From the NCBI GenBank assembly GCA_023451825.1, contig JAEXYA010000029.1, positions 1-64,000 of the forward strand: a DNA stretch of 64,000 nt, given 5' to 3'. Positions 18,115 to 26,191 of this stretch are shown piece by piece. Origin of the DNA: Pseudomonadota bacterium. GTDB lineage: Bacteria > Pseudomonadota > Alphaproteobacteria > Rhizobiales > Xanthobacteraceae. How positions within the stretch are numbered: the first letter of the stretch is position 1; every line of letters begins with the position of its first letter. The position numbers and the translations under genes were made by a program. The notes under the pieces were generated by a model, which was given only the letters and a program-made list of their open reading frames with translations, searched no databases and was not told where the DNA came from.

Positions 18115-18251
18115 TGGTTTTCTCCCTCAAGGTTCTTTTGTTATCGTCAGCTAAACAAAGTTCGGCCGCGTATTCAGCCCCTTCTTTAGGTCAGTGGCGC
18201 AGTACCGGTAAAGGCCTGTCGCCTTGCGGTTTTGCCGCAGGCTTAACGGCC

Positions 18252-20132
18252 CTAGACCGAAATGACCCTGGCCTGCGCCTCCCCGGCATAGATGGCGTCG
18301 ATCAGCGCCGCCCGATGCTCCAGCACCGCGCGCTGGTTGATCGAGCCCTTGTCGGTGACCTCGCCTTTGTCGATGGACAGCGGCATATCCAGCAGCACCG
18401 CCTTGGCGATCCGCGTGGACGAGCCGGTAGCACCGGCCACGAACTGCGCAAGCCGCGCGCGAAAAGCTTCGCGCACCATCGGATCATGCGCTGCAGCAGG
18501 CAGATCGCCAGGCGGCAGGTCGGGATTGATGGTGCGGCAGCCATCGAGATCGAGGACCACAAGCGCGGCAAGCTCATCGCGATTGATGCCGGCAATCACG
18601 ACATCGCGCGCCAGAGGCGCGCACGTGCCGACGAAGCGCGCACGCAGCGGGCCGACGCTGACCCAGGTGCCGCTGCCGAGCTTGAAGTCTTCGGAAATGC
18701 GGCCGTCGAAATCGAAGCCGGCATCGAAATCGTCGGGATCGACGGCTTTGAGCGCATCGCCGAAAATATAGTAGCCCTCGTCGTCGAATGCTTTTGCGGT
18801 GAGATCGGGCTGCCGCCAATAGCCAGGAGTCACGTTCGGCCCCTTGGCGCGCACTTCCATCTTGCCGTTGTTCGGCACCAGCTTTGCGTCATTGCCCGGC
18901 ACGGGCAGGCCGACATGGCCGGAGCGGCTGGTGAGCGGCGTCACGCACATGAAGAAAGGCGCCGTCTCCGTGGCACCAAGACCGGTAAGCATCGGCACGC
19001 GCTTGCCCGTGGTCTGCACCGAAAGTTCGTCCAGGCTGCCCCAGACGTAAGGCGAGAGCGCCGCGCCGGAAAAGAACATCGCATGCAGCCGCGAAAAGAA
19101 TTTTTCACGCAGCTGCGCATCCTCGCGCAGATAAGGCAGCAGCGACTCGTAACCTTTGGGGACGTTGAAATAGACGGTCGGCGAGATCTCGCGCAGGTTA
19201 CGAATAGTTTCTGCAATGCCCGCCGGCGTCGGCTTGCCCTCGTCGAGATACATCGAGCCGCCATTGAACAGTGTCAGCCCGATATTGTGATTGCCGCCAA
19301 ACGTATGATTCCACGGCAGCCAATCGATGATGACCGGCGGCTCGTCCTTCAGGAAGGCGAGCGTGTCGCGCAGCATGATCTGGTTGGCGCACATCATGCG
19401 CTGGGTGTTGATCACGGCTTTCGGATTGCCGGTGGAGCCGGAGGTCAGCAGGAATTTTGCGATCGTGTCCGGGCCGATGGCCTGATTGGCCGCGTCGAGA
19501 TTTGCGGCCTCCGGCGTCGTCAACAGATCCGACAGTTTCGTCGGACGACGATCCGGCAGTGCACCGCGCGAGACAACGACCTCGACATCGGCGGGGACAT
19601 TGAAGCGGATCGCATCGGCGAATTCGTCGCCGTCATCGACGAAAACGAGGCCCGGCGTCAGCAGCCCCATCAAATATTTCAGCTTGCCGTAATCCTTCGA
19701 CACCAGCGAATAGGCTGGCGACACCGGCGCAAACGGAATCCCTGCATAGAGCGCACCGAACGCCACCAGCGCATGATCGATGGAATTACCGGACAGGATC
19801 ATGATCGGGCGATCCGGCGAGAGATTTCGCGCCAGCAGCGCGGAAGCGATCCGGCGCGCAGCATCGAGCATCTGCGCATAGGTGACCTCGCGCCAGCCGT
19901 CATCATCACCGCGCTCGCCCATGAAGACGCGCTCCGGCGTCTCTTTCGCCCAGTGATGCAGATAGTCGGTGACGCGGGTGGGATAATCGCCGATCGCGGC
20001 GGTCGGGCGGAGATAGATGGTGCCGTCGTCGCGGCGCTCCACGGTGACGGCGGGATCGCCATAGGAGATCGGGCGCAGCGGATGCTTGGCCGCGCCTTTC
20101 GTCTGGTCGCTCGTTGTCGCCACTGCAGACAT
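18252..20132 (-). CDS. Feruloyl/p-coumaroyl-CoA synthetase-like acyl-CoA ligase
   Basis: This 626-aa ANL-superfamily ligase forms an acyl-AMP from a carboxylic acid and transfers it to CoA. The phosphate-binding loop is LLTSGSTGNPKAV near residue 228, GLGATETAP is the adenine-site motif, and the C-terminal catalytic Lys is probably the one in VTDKGSINQR near residue 590, the form seen in feruloyl-CoA synthases. The start at 20132 (MSAVATTSD) avoids 38 residues encoded by the upstream repeat. It lies in a minus-strand series with a crotonase and TRAP genes, like couB of R. palustris. A second member of the family is at 40634. Confidence 0.88.
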   Translation of the reverse strand: MSAVATTSDQTKGAAKHPLRPISYGDPAVTVERRDDGTIYLRPTAAIGDYPTRVTDYLHHWAKETPERVFMGERGDDDGWREVTYAQMLDAARRIASALLARNLSPDRPIMILSGNSIDHALVAFGALYAGIPFAPVSPAYSLVSKDYGKLKYLMGLLTPGLVFVDDGDEFADAIRFNVPADVEVVVSRGALPDRRPTKLSDLLTTPEAANLDAANQAIGPDTIAKFLLTSGSTGNPKAVINTQRMMCANQIMLRDTLAFLKDEPPVIIDWLPWNHTFGGNHNIGLTLFNGGSMYLDEGKPTPAGIAETIRNLREISPTVYFNVPKGYESLLPYLREDAQLREKFFSRLHAMFFSGAALSPYVWGSLDELSVQTTGKRVPMLTGLGATETAPFFMCVTPLTSRSGHVGLPVPGNDAKLVPNNGKMEVRAKGPNVTPGYWRQPDLTAKAFDDEGYYIFGDALKAVDPDDFDAGFDFDGRISEDFKLGSGTWVSVGPLRARFVGTCAPLARDVVIAGINRDELAALVVLDLDGCRTINPDLPPGDLPAAAHDPMVREAFRARLAQFVAGATGSSTRIAKAVLLDMPLSIDKGEVTDKGSINQRAVLEHRAALIDAIYAGEAQARVISV

Positions 20133-20190
20133 GACTGTCCCGTCCCCTGTGTCTTCCGTCCCGTATTTTATTTTTATGTCGTCGAATTCC

Positions 20191-20306
20191 GTCATTGCGA
20201 GGTCGGGAAAAGCAATTGCTTTTCCCTGTGCGAGGCGACGAAGCAATCCAGTTCTTGCTCAAGTGAAGACTGGATTGCTTCGTCGCAAGTGCTCCTCGCA
20301 ATGACG
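20191..20306. repeat. Palindromic repeat, family E
   Basis: GTCATTGCGAGG and CCTCGCAATGAC are outer arms and GACGAAGCAATCCAG/CTGGATTGCTTCGTC inner arms. The left half contains a partial tandem duplication (GGGAAAAGCAATTGCTTTTCCC). Other copies are at 43431, 54537 and 60183. Confidence 0.85.
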
Positions 20307-20313
20307 GCCGAAA

Positions 20314-21099
20314 TCAGCCGGATTTCACCTTGCCGACCTTCTTCTCCAGAAAATCGCGAATGCGGTTCTTCGCCTCCTGATCGCTCTGCGCCACCGAGGC
20401 CATCAGCGATTCCAGCATGAGCCCGGTCTGCGGGCTGGCTTCCGCAATCAGCGGCAGCGCCTGCAACACGGCGAAATTCGTCAGCGGCGCGTTCTGCGCG
20501 ACGCGCTCGGCGAGTTCGAGCGCTTTTGCCAGCGCGCCGTCGGCTTCGGTGAGATATTGCGCGAAGCCGAGCGTGACGCCCTCTTCCGCTTTATAGACAC
20601 GGCCGGTGAGCATCATATCGGCCATCCGGTGCACGCCGATCAGCCGCGGCAGCCGCATCGAGGCGCCGCCGCCGACAAAGATGCCGCGGCTGCCTTCAGG
20701 CAGCGCGTAATAGGCGGAGGGATCAGCGACGCGGATATGGGCGGAGCAGGCCAGCTCCAGCCCGCCGCCGATCACCGCCCCCTGCAGCGCCGCAATGACG
20801 GGCACGCGGGCATGCTGGATGAGATCGAACACGCGGTGCCACATGCGCGAATGCATCAAGCCGGCGGTGGCATCGCGTTCCTGCAGTTCGGATAGATCGA
20901 GACCAGCCGAGAAATGCCCGCCAATGCCGTGGATGACGACGGCGCCAATCTCCTCCGGCAGCGCGCGAAAAGTGTCCTCGATCTCCAAAATGATCCCGTC
21001 ATTTAACGCGTTGCGCTTGGTGGGACGGTTGAGGCCCACGAGCAGAACCCGGCCACGGGATTCGATCTGGAGCAGGGAAGCAGAGGCAGCTTGGGTCAT
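20314..21099 (-). CDS. Crotonase-fold enoyl-CoA hydratase family protein
   Basis: This 261-aa protein has the oxyanion-hole segments FSAGLDLSEL and GAVIGGGLELACSAH. Both Glu residues used by enoyl-CoA hydratases are present (GGGLELA and LPEGSRG), so water addition to an enoyl-CoA is credible. In the R. palustris cou locus the crotonase beside the ligase converts coumaroyl-CoA toward 4-hydroxybenzaldehyde and acetyl-CoA. Pseudomonas hydroxycinnamoyl-CoA hydratase-lyase keeps only one of the two Glu residues, so lyase activity here is uncertain. An ATG at 21099 is used; a GTG lies two codons upstream. A palindromic operator candidate lies 30 bases upstream. Confidence 0.87.
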   Translation of the reverse strand: MTQAASASLLQIESRGRVLLVGLNRPTKRNALNDGIILEIEDTFRALPEEIGAVVIHGIGGHFSAGLDLSELQERDATAGLMHSRMWHRVFDLIQHARVPVIAALQGAVIGGGLELACSAHIRVADPSAYYALPEGSRGIFVGGGASMRLPRLIGVHRMADMMLTGRVYKAEEGVTLGFAQYLTEADGALAKALELAERVAQNAPLTNFAVLQALPLIAEASPQTGLMLESLMASVAQSDQEAKNRIRDFLEKKVGKVKSG

Positions 21100-21128
21100 C
21101 GGCACCGAATAAGTCTTGGAAAGAATAA

Positions 21129-21141
21129 TTATAGACTATAA
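21129..21141 (-). promoter_or_regulatory. Candidate operator TTATA-N3-TATAA over the crotonase promoter
   Basis: TTATAGACTATAA is an inverted repeat with three-base centre. On the minus strand it contains a perfect TATAAT, a good -10 element, 30-40 bases before the crotonase ATG. The same architecture recurs at 26083-26095 before the TRAP operon. A MarR-type repressor site is the most economical reading. Confidence 0.45.
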
Positions 21142-21171
21142 CGGATTGGACGAGAGTCAATCGCCGCGGCC

Positions 21172-21277
21172 GTAGGATGGGTTGAGCGGAGCGAAAACCC
21201 ATCAGCCGAACGATGCCGGAGACTCCGCCGATGGGTTGTCGCTTCGGCGCTTCGCGCCTGCGCTCAACCCATCCTAC
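21172..21277. repeat. Palindromic repeat, family B
   Basis: GTAGGATGGGTTGAGCG and CGCTCAACCCATCCTAC are perfect outer arms; AACCCATC/GATGGGTT pair inside. Other copies are at 56976 and 60683. Confidence 0.85.
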
Positions 21278-21289
21278 GAGGCCAGAGCG

Positions 21290-22222
21290 TTACCTGATGG
21301 CCACCGGATTGATCATGCTCTGCACGCCGCCTTTAAATCGCGGCTGGCCGAGCACGAACATGAACTCGTAGCCCTTGTCCTTGGCGAGCTCCGCGGTGTC
21401 CATATTCTCCAGGATATAGGTCCCGTTCATCGCCAGCAGGATCTGATGCACCTCGAACACGGTGTTCTTCTCGAACGGCACCACCTCGACGCCCCAGGTA
21501 TCGGCGCCAACGGCGACCACGCCCTTGCTGGTGAGATATTTCGCGCCCTCGACGCCGAGGCCGGGCTCGCCACCATTATAGCGTTTGTCGTCCTTGCCGA
21601 GCAGGCTGAGCCAGCCGGTGTGGAACAGCACGACATCGCCTTCGCGGATCTCGACGCCCTGCGCCTTGGCGGCTTCCTCGATTTCCTTGGTGTTGAAGGC
21701 GGTACCTTCCTTGACCACGTCGGTCTTGTAGTAAGCGGCCATGTCGATCAGCACGCCGCGCGCGACCAGCGGCGGCACCTTGTCGATACCGAGCTTCTTC
21801 AGGCCCGAGACATCGCCGAAATCCGCGATCTTGTTGCCGTTGTAATAGACGTGGTCCACGCCGAGATGGCCGAGCCCGTCCATCTGGCTGCCGACCCCGA
21901 CCCAGCCGGTGATCATGTCGTCATTATAGGTCGCCTGATTGGGCCCGATGCCGTGATTGCCGGCCTGGCCGGGCTGCACCACGGTGACCTTCACGGAGCG
22001 CGGCGGATAAGCGGGCGTGTCGGCGCCGACGGGGATGCCGAGCGCATAGGTCTTGCCGGTCTTCACCAGTTGGGCTGCGGCCTTCACACGTTCGGGGGTG
22101 ATATAATTGGCGGCGCCGATCTCGTCATTCGGGCCCCATTTCGATTTGGTCCAGTCCTGCGCGAATGCAGGCATGGCCATCACAAGCGATACGGCACTTC
22201 CAAGCAAAGCTGCTCTCAACAT
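21290..22222 (-). CDS. Exported cyclase-family (kynurenine-formamidase-like) protein
   Basis: This 310-aa protein has a signal peptide of about 21 residues ending AFA. The body matches the Cyclase/KynB-like metal hydrolase fold (ITGWVGVGSQMDGLGHLGVD, then GVLIDMA and DVVLFHTGW). The usual HxGTHxDxPxH metal motif reads SQMDGLGHLG here, so the first His is replaced and Asp and His remain in the shifted positions; catalytic competence should not be assumed. It lies between DUF3237 and crotonase genes on the same strand as a TRAP transporter, which suggests a periplasmic role on the imported substrate, perhaps opening a lactone or ester. Confidence 0.8.
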   Translation of the reverse strand: MLRAALLGSAVSLVMAMPAFAQDWTKSKWGPNDEIGAANYITPERVKAAAQLVKTGKTYALGIPVGADTPAYPPRSVKVTVVQPGQAGNHGIGPNQATYNDDMITGWVGVGSQMDGLGHLGVDHVYYNGNKIADFGDVSGLKKLGIDKVPPLVARGVLIDMAAYYKTDVVKEGTAFNTKEIEEAAKAQGVEIREGDVVLFHTGWLSLLGKDDKRYNGGEPGLGVEGAKYLTSKGVVAVGADTWGVEVVPFEKNTVFEVHQILLAMNGTYILENMDTAELAKDKGYEFMFVLGQPRFKGGVQSMINPVAIR

Positions 22223-22290
22223 CGTCGCCTCCCTGTGTCGCCGGATGTTTCCGGTCGATGGGGGAGTAGACTACAGGAAATGAGGATTTT

Positions 22291-22410
22291 GTAGGGTGGG
22301 CAAAGGAGCGTAGCGACGTGCCCACCTTCAAGTCCGCGGCTGATCAAGGTGGGCACGCTTCCGCCGTCGCCCTTCGGGCTATGGCGGACAAGTCGCTTTG
22401 CCCACCCTAC
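22291..22410. repeat. Palindromic repeat, family A
   Basis: GTAGGGTGGGCAAAG and CTTTGCCCACCCTAC form the outer arms, with CGTGCCCACCTT/AAGGTGGGCACG inside. It lies between the cyclase-family and DUF3237 genes. Confidence 0.85.
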
Positions 22411-22414
22411 AGAT

Positions 22415-22879
22415 CTACAGCACCTGATGCACCGCCAGCTCCACGCGATCGGGATGCCGTGCACCGACGCCGATGAACAGGTTCTGCATCAGCCAGCGAT
22501 AGTCCGGATGCGCGGTCTCGAATTTCGGCACCGAGCGGAAATAGATCAGCGTGGGATCGACGATCTCACCACGCGCGATGCGATCCAACGCCTCTTTCGG
22601 CCCGAAGCGGATTCCATAATTCGCGATATAGATCACCGCGCCGTCATCGAGTTCGAACGTATACTTCGCTTCCAGCTCCGTAAATCCGTCCGGGCGGATG
22701 ATCTGGAAATCCGCACCACCCTGATGGATGGTGCCGTTGATCCCCTCACCTGTCACCGTCCCCCCGAGCACGGGGATCACACGCCGCGTGCCATAGCCGA
22801 GATCGCCGGCCACCACGGGCTTGCCAACCTGGATCGCAAGGCTGAACACATATTTCGTCTTCAATTCCGGCACGCTCAT
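22415..22879 (-). CDS. DUF3237-family protein
   Basis: This 154-aa protein without signal peptide or membrane segment matches my memory of DUF3237: a small beta-barrel-like protein starting MSVPELKTKYVFSLA, with IRPDGFTELEAKYTFELDDGAVIYI in the middle and YRWLMQNLFIGVG near the end. The function of the family is not established. It starts five bases after the TRAP large-subunit stop, so co-transcription with tarM/dctM-like is very likely. Its fixed position between transporter and CoA-pathway genes suggests substrate handling. Confidence 0.78.
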   Translation of the reverse strand: MSVPELKTKYVFSLAIQVGKPVVAGDLGYGTRRVIPVLGGTVTGEGINGTIHQGGADFQIIRPDGFTELEAKYTFELDDGAVIYIANYGIRFGPKEALDRIARGEIVDPTLIYFRSVPKFETAHPDYRWLMQNLFIGVGARHPDRVELAVHQVL

Positions 22880-22883
22880 CGTC

Positions 22884-24194
22884 TCAGCCCAGCATCCGCA
22901 TCGGCAACCACGTGGCGATGATCGGGAACAGGATCAACAGCACCAGCCGCACCAGGTCCGTCGCCACGAAGGGCAGCACGCCCTTGAAAATCGTCGACAT
23001 CGTGACGTCCTTGATCACGCTCTTGATGACGAAGACATTCATGCCCACCGGCGGATGGATCAGGCCGAGCTCCACGGTCATCACGATGATGATGCCGAAC
23101 CAGATCGGATCGAAGCCGAGCGCCTGGATCACCGGGAACACGATCGGCACCGTGAGGATCACCATGGCCATGGCATCCATCAGGCAGCCAAGCACGAGAT
23201 ACATCAGGAGGATCAGCGCCAGCACGCCATAGGGGCCGATGCCGAGGCCGGTGAGAAACTCGGTCACATGCTGCGGCGTCTGCGTCACCGTGAGGAAATA
23301 GCCGAAGCACAGCGCGCCGATCAGCACGGTGAAGACAGCCGCCGCGGTGCGCGTCGCCTGCAGCAGCGATTGCAAAATGCCTTCTTTGCTCAGCTTGCCG
23401 CGCATCACGCCGATCAGGAAGGCGCCCACAGCGCCCACCGCACCGGCTTCGGTCGGAATGAAGAAGCCGCCATAGAGCCCGCCGATCACGAACACGAACA
23501 GCAGCAACGGCGACCACACGTCGCGGATTGCCGCGGCCCGCTCGCGCCACGACGCCTTAGGGCCCTCCGGCAAAAAGCCCGGCTTCACCACGCCGATGAT
23601 GGCGATGGTGATCATGTGCATCACGATTGCCAGCAAACCCGGAATGATGCCGGCGATGAACAGCTTGCCGATGTCCTGCTGGGTGATGATGCCATACACC
23701 GCCAGCACCGTGGACGGCGGCAGCATGGCGCCGAGCGTGCCGCCGACGGCGATGACGCCGGTGGCAAACGACTGCGGATAATTGTGCCGCCGCATTTCCG
23801 GATAGGCGACAGCCGAGAACGTCGCCGCCGTCGCCACCGAGGAGCCGGAGATCGCCGCAAAGCCGCCGCAGGCCGCGATGGTGGCGATGCCGAGCCCACC
23901 CTTCCAGTGCCCCACAAACGTATTCGCTGCGCGAAACAATTCGCGGCTGATGCCGGACACCGAGACGAAGGCGCCCATCAGCAAAAACATCGGGATCACG
24001 CCGAAGGAATAATCCGTCACCGTGCGCATGGTGGTCTGGCCCACCAGCTTCAGCGCCGGCGCGAAGCCGGTGATGTAGCCGAAGCCCGTGATGCCCACGA
24101 GGCCCATGGCCATGCCGACGGGCACACGCAGCAGCATCAGCACGAACAGGCTGACAAAGCCGATGACCGCGACTGCTTCATTGCTCAATTCCAT
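22884..24194 (-). CDS. TRAP transporter large permease (DctM-like)
   Basis: This 436-aa inner-membrane protein has about twelve hydrophobic segments and the DctM pattern (FLLMGAFVSVSG, GGFAAISGSSVATAATFSAVAYPEM, IHPPVGMNVFVIKS). It forms the ion-coupled transport channel with the small subunit. The ATG at 24194 begins the first membrane helix; a longer in-frame start overlaps the upstream gene. It lies seven bases after the small subunit. In R. palustris the TarPQM TRAP system is located with coumarate genes, matching this arrangement. Confidence 0.94.
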   Translation of the reverse strand: MELSNEAVAVIGFVSLFVLMLLRVPVGMAMGLVGITGFGYITGFAPALKLVGQTTMRTVTDYSFGVIPMFLLMGAFVSVSGISRELFRAANTFVGHWKGGLGIATIAACGGFAAISGSSVATAATFSAVAYPEMRRHNYPQSFATGVIAVGGTLGAMLPPSTVLAVYGIITQQDIGKLFIAGIIPGLLAIVMHMITIAIIGVVKPGFLPEGPKASWRERAAAIRDVWSPLLLFVFVIGGLYGGFFIPTEAGAVGAVGAFLIGVMRGKLSKEGILQSLLQATRTAAAVFTVLIGALCFGYFLTVTQTPQHVTEFLTGLGIGPYGVLALILLMYLVLGCLMDAMAMVILTVPIVFPVIQALGFDPIWFGIIIVMTVELGLIHPPVGMNVFVIKSVIKDVTMSTIFKGVLPFVATDLVRLVLLILFPIIATWLPMRMLG

Positions 24195-24201
24195 GGCCCC
24201 G

Positions 24202-24768
24202 TTACTCCGCGGTCTTGATCTTGGGCTCGTGGATTTCTTCCGGGTGGAAGACGAGCCGATAGGTGCGGATGGCAATCAGGAGCACGGCGGCCCCGTCGCC
24301 GATCCAGGACAGCAGGAAGAACGGCCACACCGGCAATTGCAGGTCCATGGTGACAAGGCCGCTATTGTAGGTGTCCACGACCTTGTCGAAGAGCGTGTAG
24401 GTCTGCACCGACACGACGAACAGCAGCACGAGCGTTGCGAACACGTCGATCCAGCGCTGATATTTCGGCGTGGCATTGGCCCAGACCAGATCGACGGTGA
24501 TGTGCGAGCCGCGATAGGAGGTCGCCGCGATGCCCCAGAAGATCAGCACGCCGAGCATGAACTGGCCGACATTGTAGTAGTCGGGAATCGTCACCGCGAA
24601 GAATTTTCGCATGAACACGGCGATGAAGGTGTTCAGCGCGACGATACCAACGAAGAACGCGGCGATCCATTCGATGGAATCGATGAAGCGATCCATCACG
24701 TTTTTCTTGCGCGGCTCTGGCGGGCCAGTGAGCGCGCCGTCGGCGGTGACTTCGGGAGTGGAGGTCAT
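24202..24768 (-). CDS. TRAP transporter small permease (DctQ-like)
   Basis: This 188-aa protein has four predicted membrane segments: AFFVGIVALNTFIAV, FMLGVLIFWGIAA, the segment around FATLVLLFVVSVQT, and WPFFLLSWIGDGAAVLL. The short motif SYRGSHITVDLVW is a DctQ family marker. A cytoplasmic N-terminus of about 30 residues precedes the first helix, which is slightly long. It sits between the solute-binding protein and the large permease in the usual P-Q-M order, but is separated from the binding protein by a 200-base repeat-containing spacer. Confidence 0.92.
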   Translation of the reverse strand: MTSTPEVTADGALTGPPEPRKKNVMDRFIDSIEWIAAFFVGIVALNTFIAVFMRKFFAVTIPDYYNVGQFMLGVLIFWGIAATSYRGSHITVDLVWANATPKYQRWIDVFATLVLLFVVSVQTYTLFDKVVDTYNSGLVTMDLQLPVWPFFLLSWIGDGAAVLLIAIRTYRLVFHPEEIHEPKIKTAE

Positions 24769-24796
24769 GGGAGATTCCTAGCGGAGGCACGCGATG

Positions 24797-24960
24797 CCTT
24801 CTCCCCGCTTGCGGGGAGAAGGTGGCCCGGCGTAGCGCAGCGAAGCCGGGACGGATGAGGGGGACTATCCACGGGCGCGGAGCGTGTGGAGGGCCCCTCA
24901 CCCGCCGCCCGCATGCTTCGCATGCGAGCGACGACCTCTCCCCGCAGGCGGGGAGAGGTC
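24797..24960. repeat. Palindromic repeat, family I (long form)
   Basis: CCTTCTCCCCGCTTGCGGGG on the left and CCCCGCAGGCGGGGAGAGG on the right each form their own hairpin and can also pair with each other. The region fills the dctP-dctQ spacer. Short relatives are at 5631 and 35757. Confidence 0.75.
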
Positions 24961-24968
24961 AAGGAAGA

Positions 24969-25988
24969 TCACAGCCCCGCATTGTGCTTCTTCAGCGCGG
25001 CCTTCAGCTCCGCATCGATCGCCTCGGCGTCGCCGCCGGCTTTCTTCACCGCCGCCGCCCAGGCTGCATGCAGCGGCTCGACGCCCTTCTTCCAGGTGGC
25101 GAGCTGCTCCGGCGTCAGCGGATAAACTTCATGATCCGGCAGCGCCTTCATCTTGGCGACCCCTGCGAACTCATAGTCCACCCAGGGATCGGTCACTTTC
25201 GCCGCCCATTCCGGCGAGCAGTGATCGTCGATGATCTTCTTCTGCGCCGGCGACATGGAATTATATTTGGCGAGATTGATGTTGTAGGTGAACACCGTCG
25301 AATAGAGCGGCGCATCGATGTGATACTTCACCACCTTGTCGATGCCGAACAGGAAGATCGATCCCCACGGGAAGAAGATCGCATCGGCCACGCCGCGCTC
25401 GATGGCATCGCGCGATTCCGGCGCTGACGCCTGCACATTGGTGCCGCCGAACAGTTTGACCATTTCGCCGATCGTGCTCTGCGCCGGGCGCACCTTCACG
25501 CCCTTGAGATCGTCGGGCACCACGATCTTCTTCTTGCTGTGAACGGAGCCGGGCGCATGGATGAAGGCGAAACACAGCTTGGTGTCCTTCATCTCCGTCT
25601 TGGCGTATTTCTGGTACCATTCGTTGAAGGCCTGGGTGCCCTTCTTGCCTTCGTTGAACACGAACGGAATCTGACCGGCTGCCGCGATCGGGAAGCGGCC
25701 CGGCTGATAGCCGGGATTCACGTAAGTGACATCGGCGATGCCGTCGCGCGCCATGTCGTAGTGATCGAAGGCTTTACCCAGCTGCTCCGAGGGGAACACC
25801 GACAATTTGATGCTGCCGCCCGAGGCCTTCTCGATATCCGCGGCCCAGGCCTGCGTTGCCGGCACCAGCGGATGCGCAGGCGGAACCCACAGCGATACTT
25901 TCAGATTGACGGTCTTGTCCTGCGCATGTGCTGCGATCGGCAATAGGCAGCCGGCCGCGAGCAACGCGGTCATCAGCGTCTTCCTCAT
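24969..25988 (-). CDS. TRAP transporter solute-binding protein (DctP-like)
   Basis: This 339-aa periplasmic protein has a signal peptide of about 22 residues ending AHA before QDKTVNL. The DctP fold is visible in FPSEQLGKAFDHYDMARDG and in the arginine-containing ligand segment KGVKVRPAQSTIGEMVKLFGG; that Arg normally contacts the substrate carboxylate. First gene of a minus-strand series with DctQ, DctM, DUF3237 and probably the cyclase. TarP of R. palustris, which binds coumarate-type acids, is the best contextual analogue; ligand identity here is inferred. A palindromic operator candidate lies about 95 bases upstream. Confidence 0.93.
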   Translation of the reverse strand: MRKTLMTALLAAGCLLPIAAHAQDKTVNLKVSLWVPPAHPLVPATQAWAADIEKASGGSIKLSVFPSEQLGKAFDHYDMARDGIADVTYVNPGYQPGRFPIAAAGQIPFVFNEGKKGTQAFNEWYQKYAKTEMKDTKLCFAFIHAPGSVHSKKKIVVPDDLKGVKVRPAQSTIGEMVKLFGGTNVQASAPESRDAIERGVADAIFFPWGSIFLFGIDKVVKYHIDAPLYSTVFTYNINLAKYNSMSPAQKKIIDDHCSPEWAAKVTDPWVDYEFAGVAKMKALPDHEVYPLTPEQLATWKKGVEPLHAAWAAAVKKAGGDAEAIDAELKAALKKHNAGL

Positions 25989-26082
25989 CGACGTCTCTCC
26001 CTCTGTGCGTCCATGGATTTTTCCATTGGACCTGTCCTCTCGGACTGTTCACCGGACCTTGAACGGCCCTTGGCGAATATTG

Positions 26083-26095
26083 TTATAGGTTATAA
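26083..26095 (-). promoter_or_regulatory. Candidate operator TTATA-N3-TATAA upstream of the TRAP operon
   Basis: TTATAGGTTATAA is an inverted repeat with the same arm sequence and spacing as the site at 21129-21141. On the minus strand it contains TATAAC, a possible -10, about 95 bases before the solute-binding protein start. It lies in the divergent spacer shared with pobA. Confidence 0.45.
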
Positions 26096-26136
26096 TCATC
26101 ATTGCAACCTTGGCGTAGCCAGTCTCGCCACGGCGC

Positions 26137-26148
26137 TTGACTTGTCAA
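26137..26148 (+). promoter_or_regulatory. Palindrome upstream of pobA
   Basis: TTGAC-TT-GTCAA is a perfect inverted repeat 44 bases before the pobA start. A second small inverted repeat, CTCAG...CTGAG, follows at 26149-26166. It could be an operator, or TTGACT could be a -35 element. Confidence 0.35.
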
Positions 26149-26191
26149 CTCAGCCTTGAGACTGAGATGACATCTATGACGGGAGCAAGTC

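Noticed and set aside
18114..20420. 768-codon plus-strand frame
   Set aside because: It is the complement of the CoA ligase gene; the protein is a His/Arg/Gln-rich shadow with no domain.
22821..24218. 465-codon plus-strand frame
   Set aside because: Shadow of the TRAP large permease, extremely His/Gln/Arg-rich.
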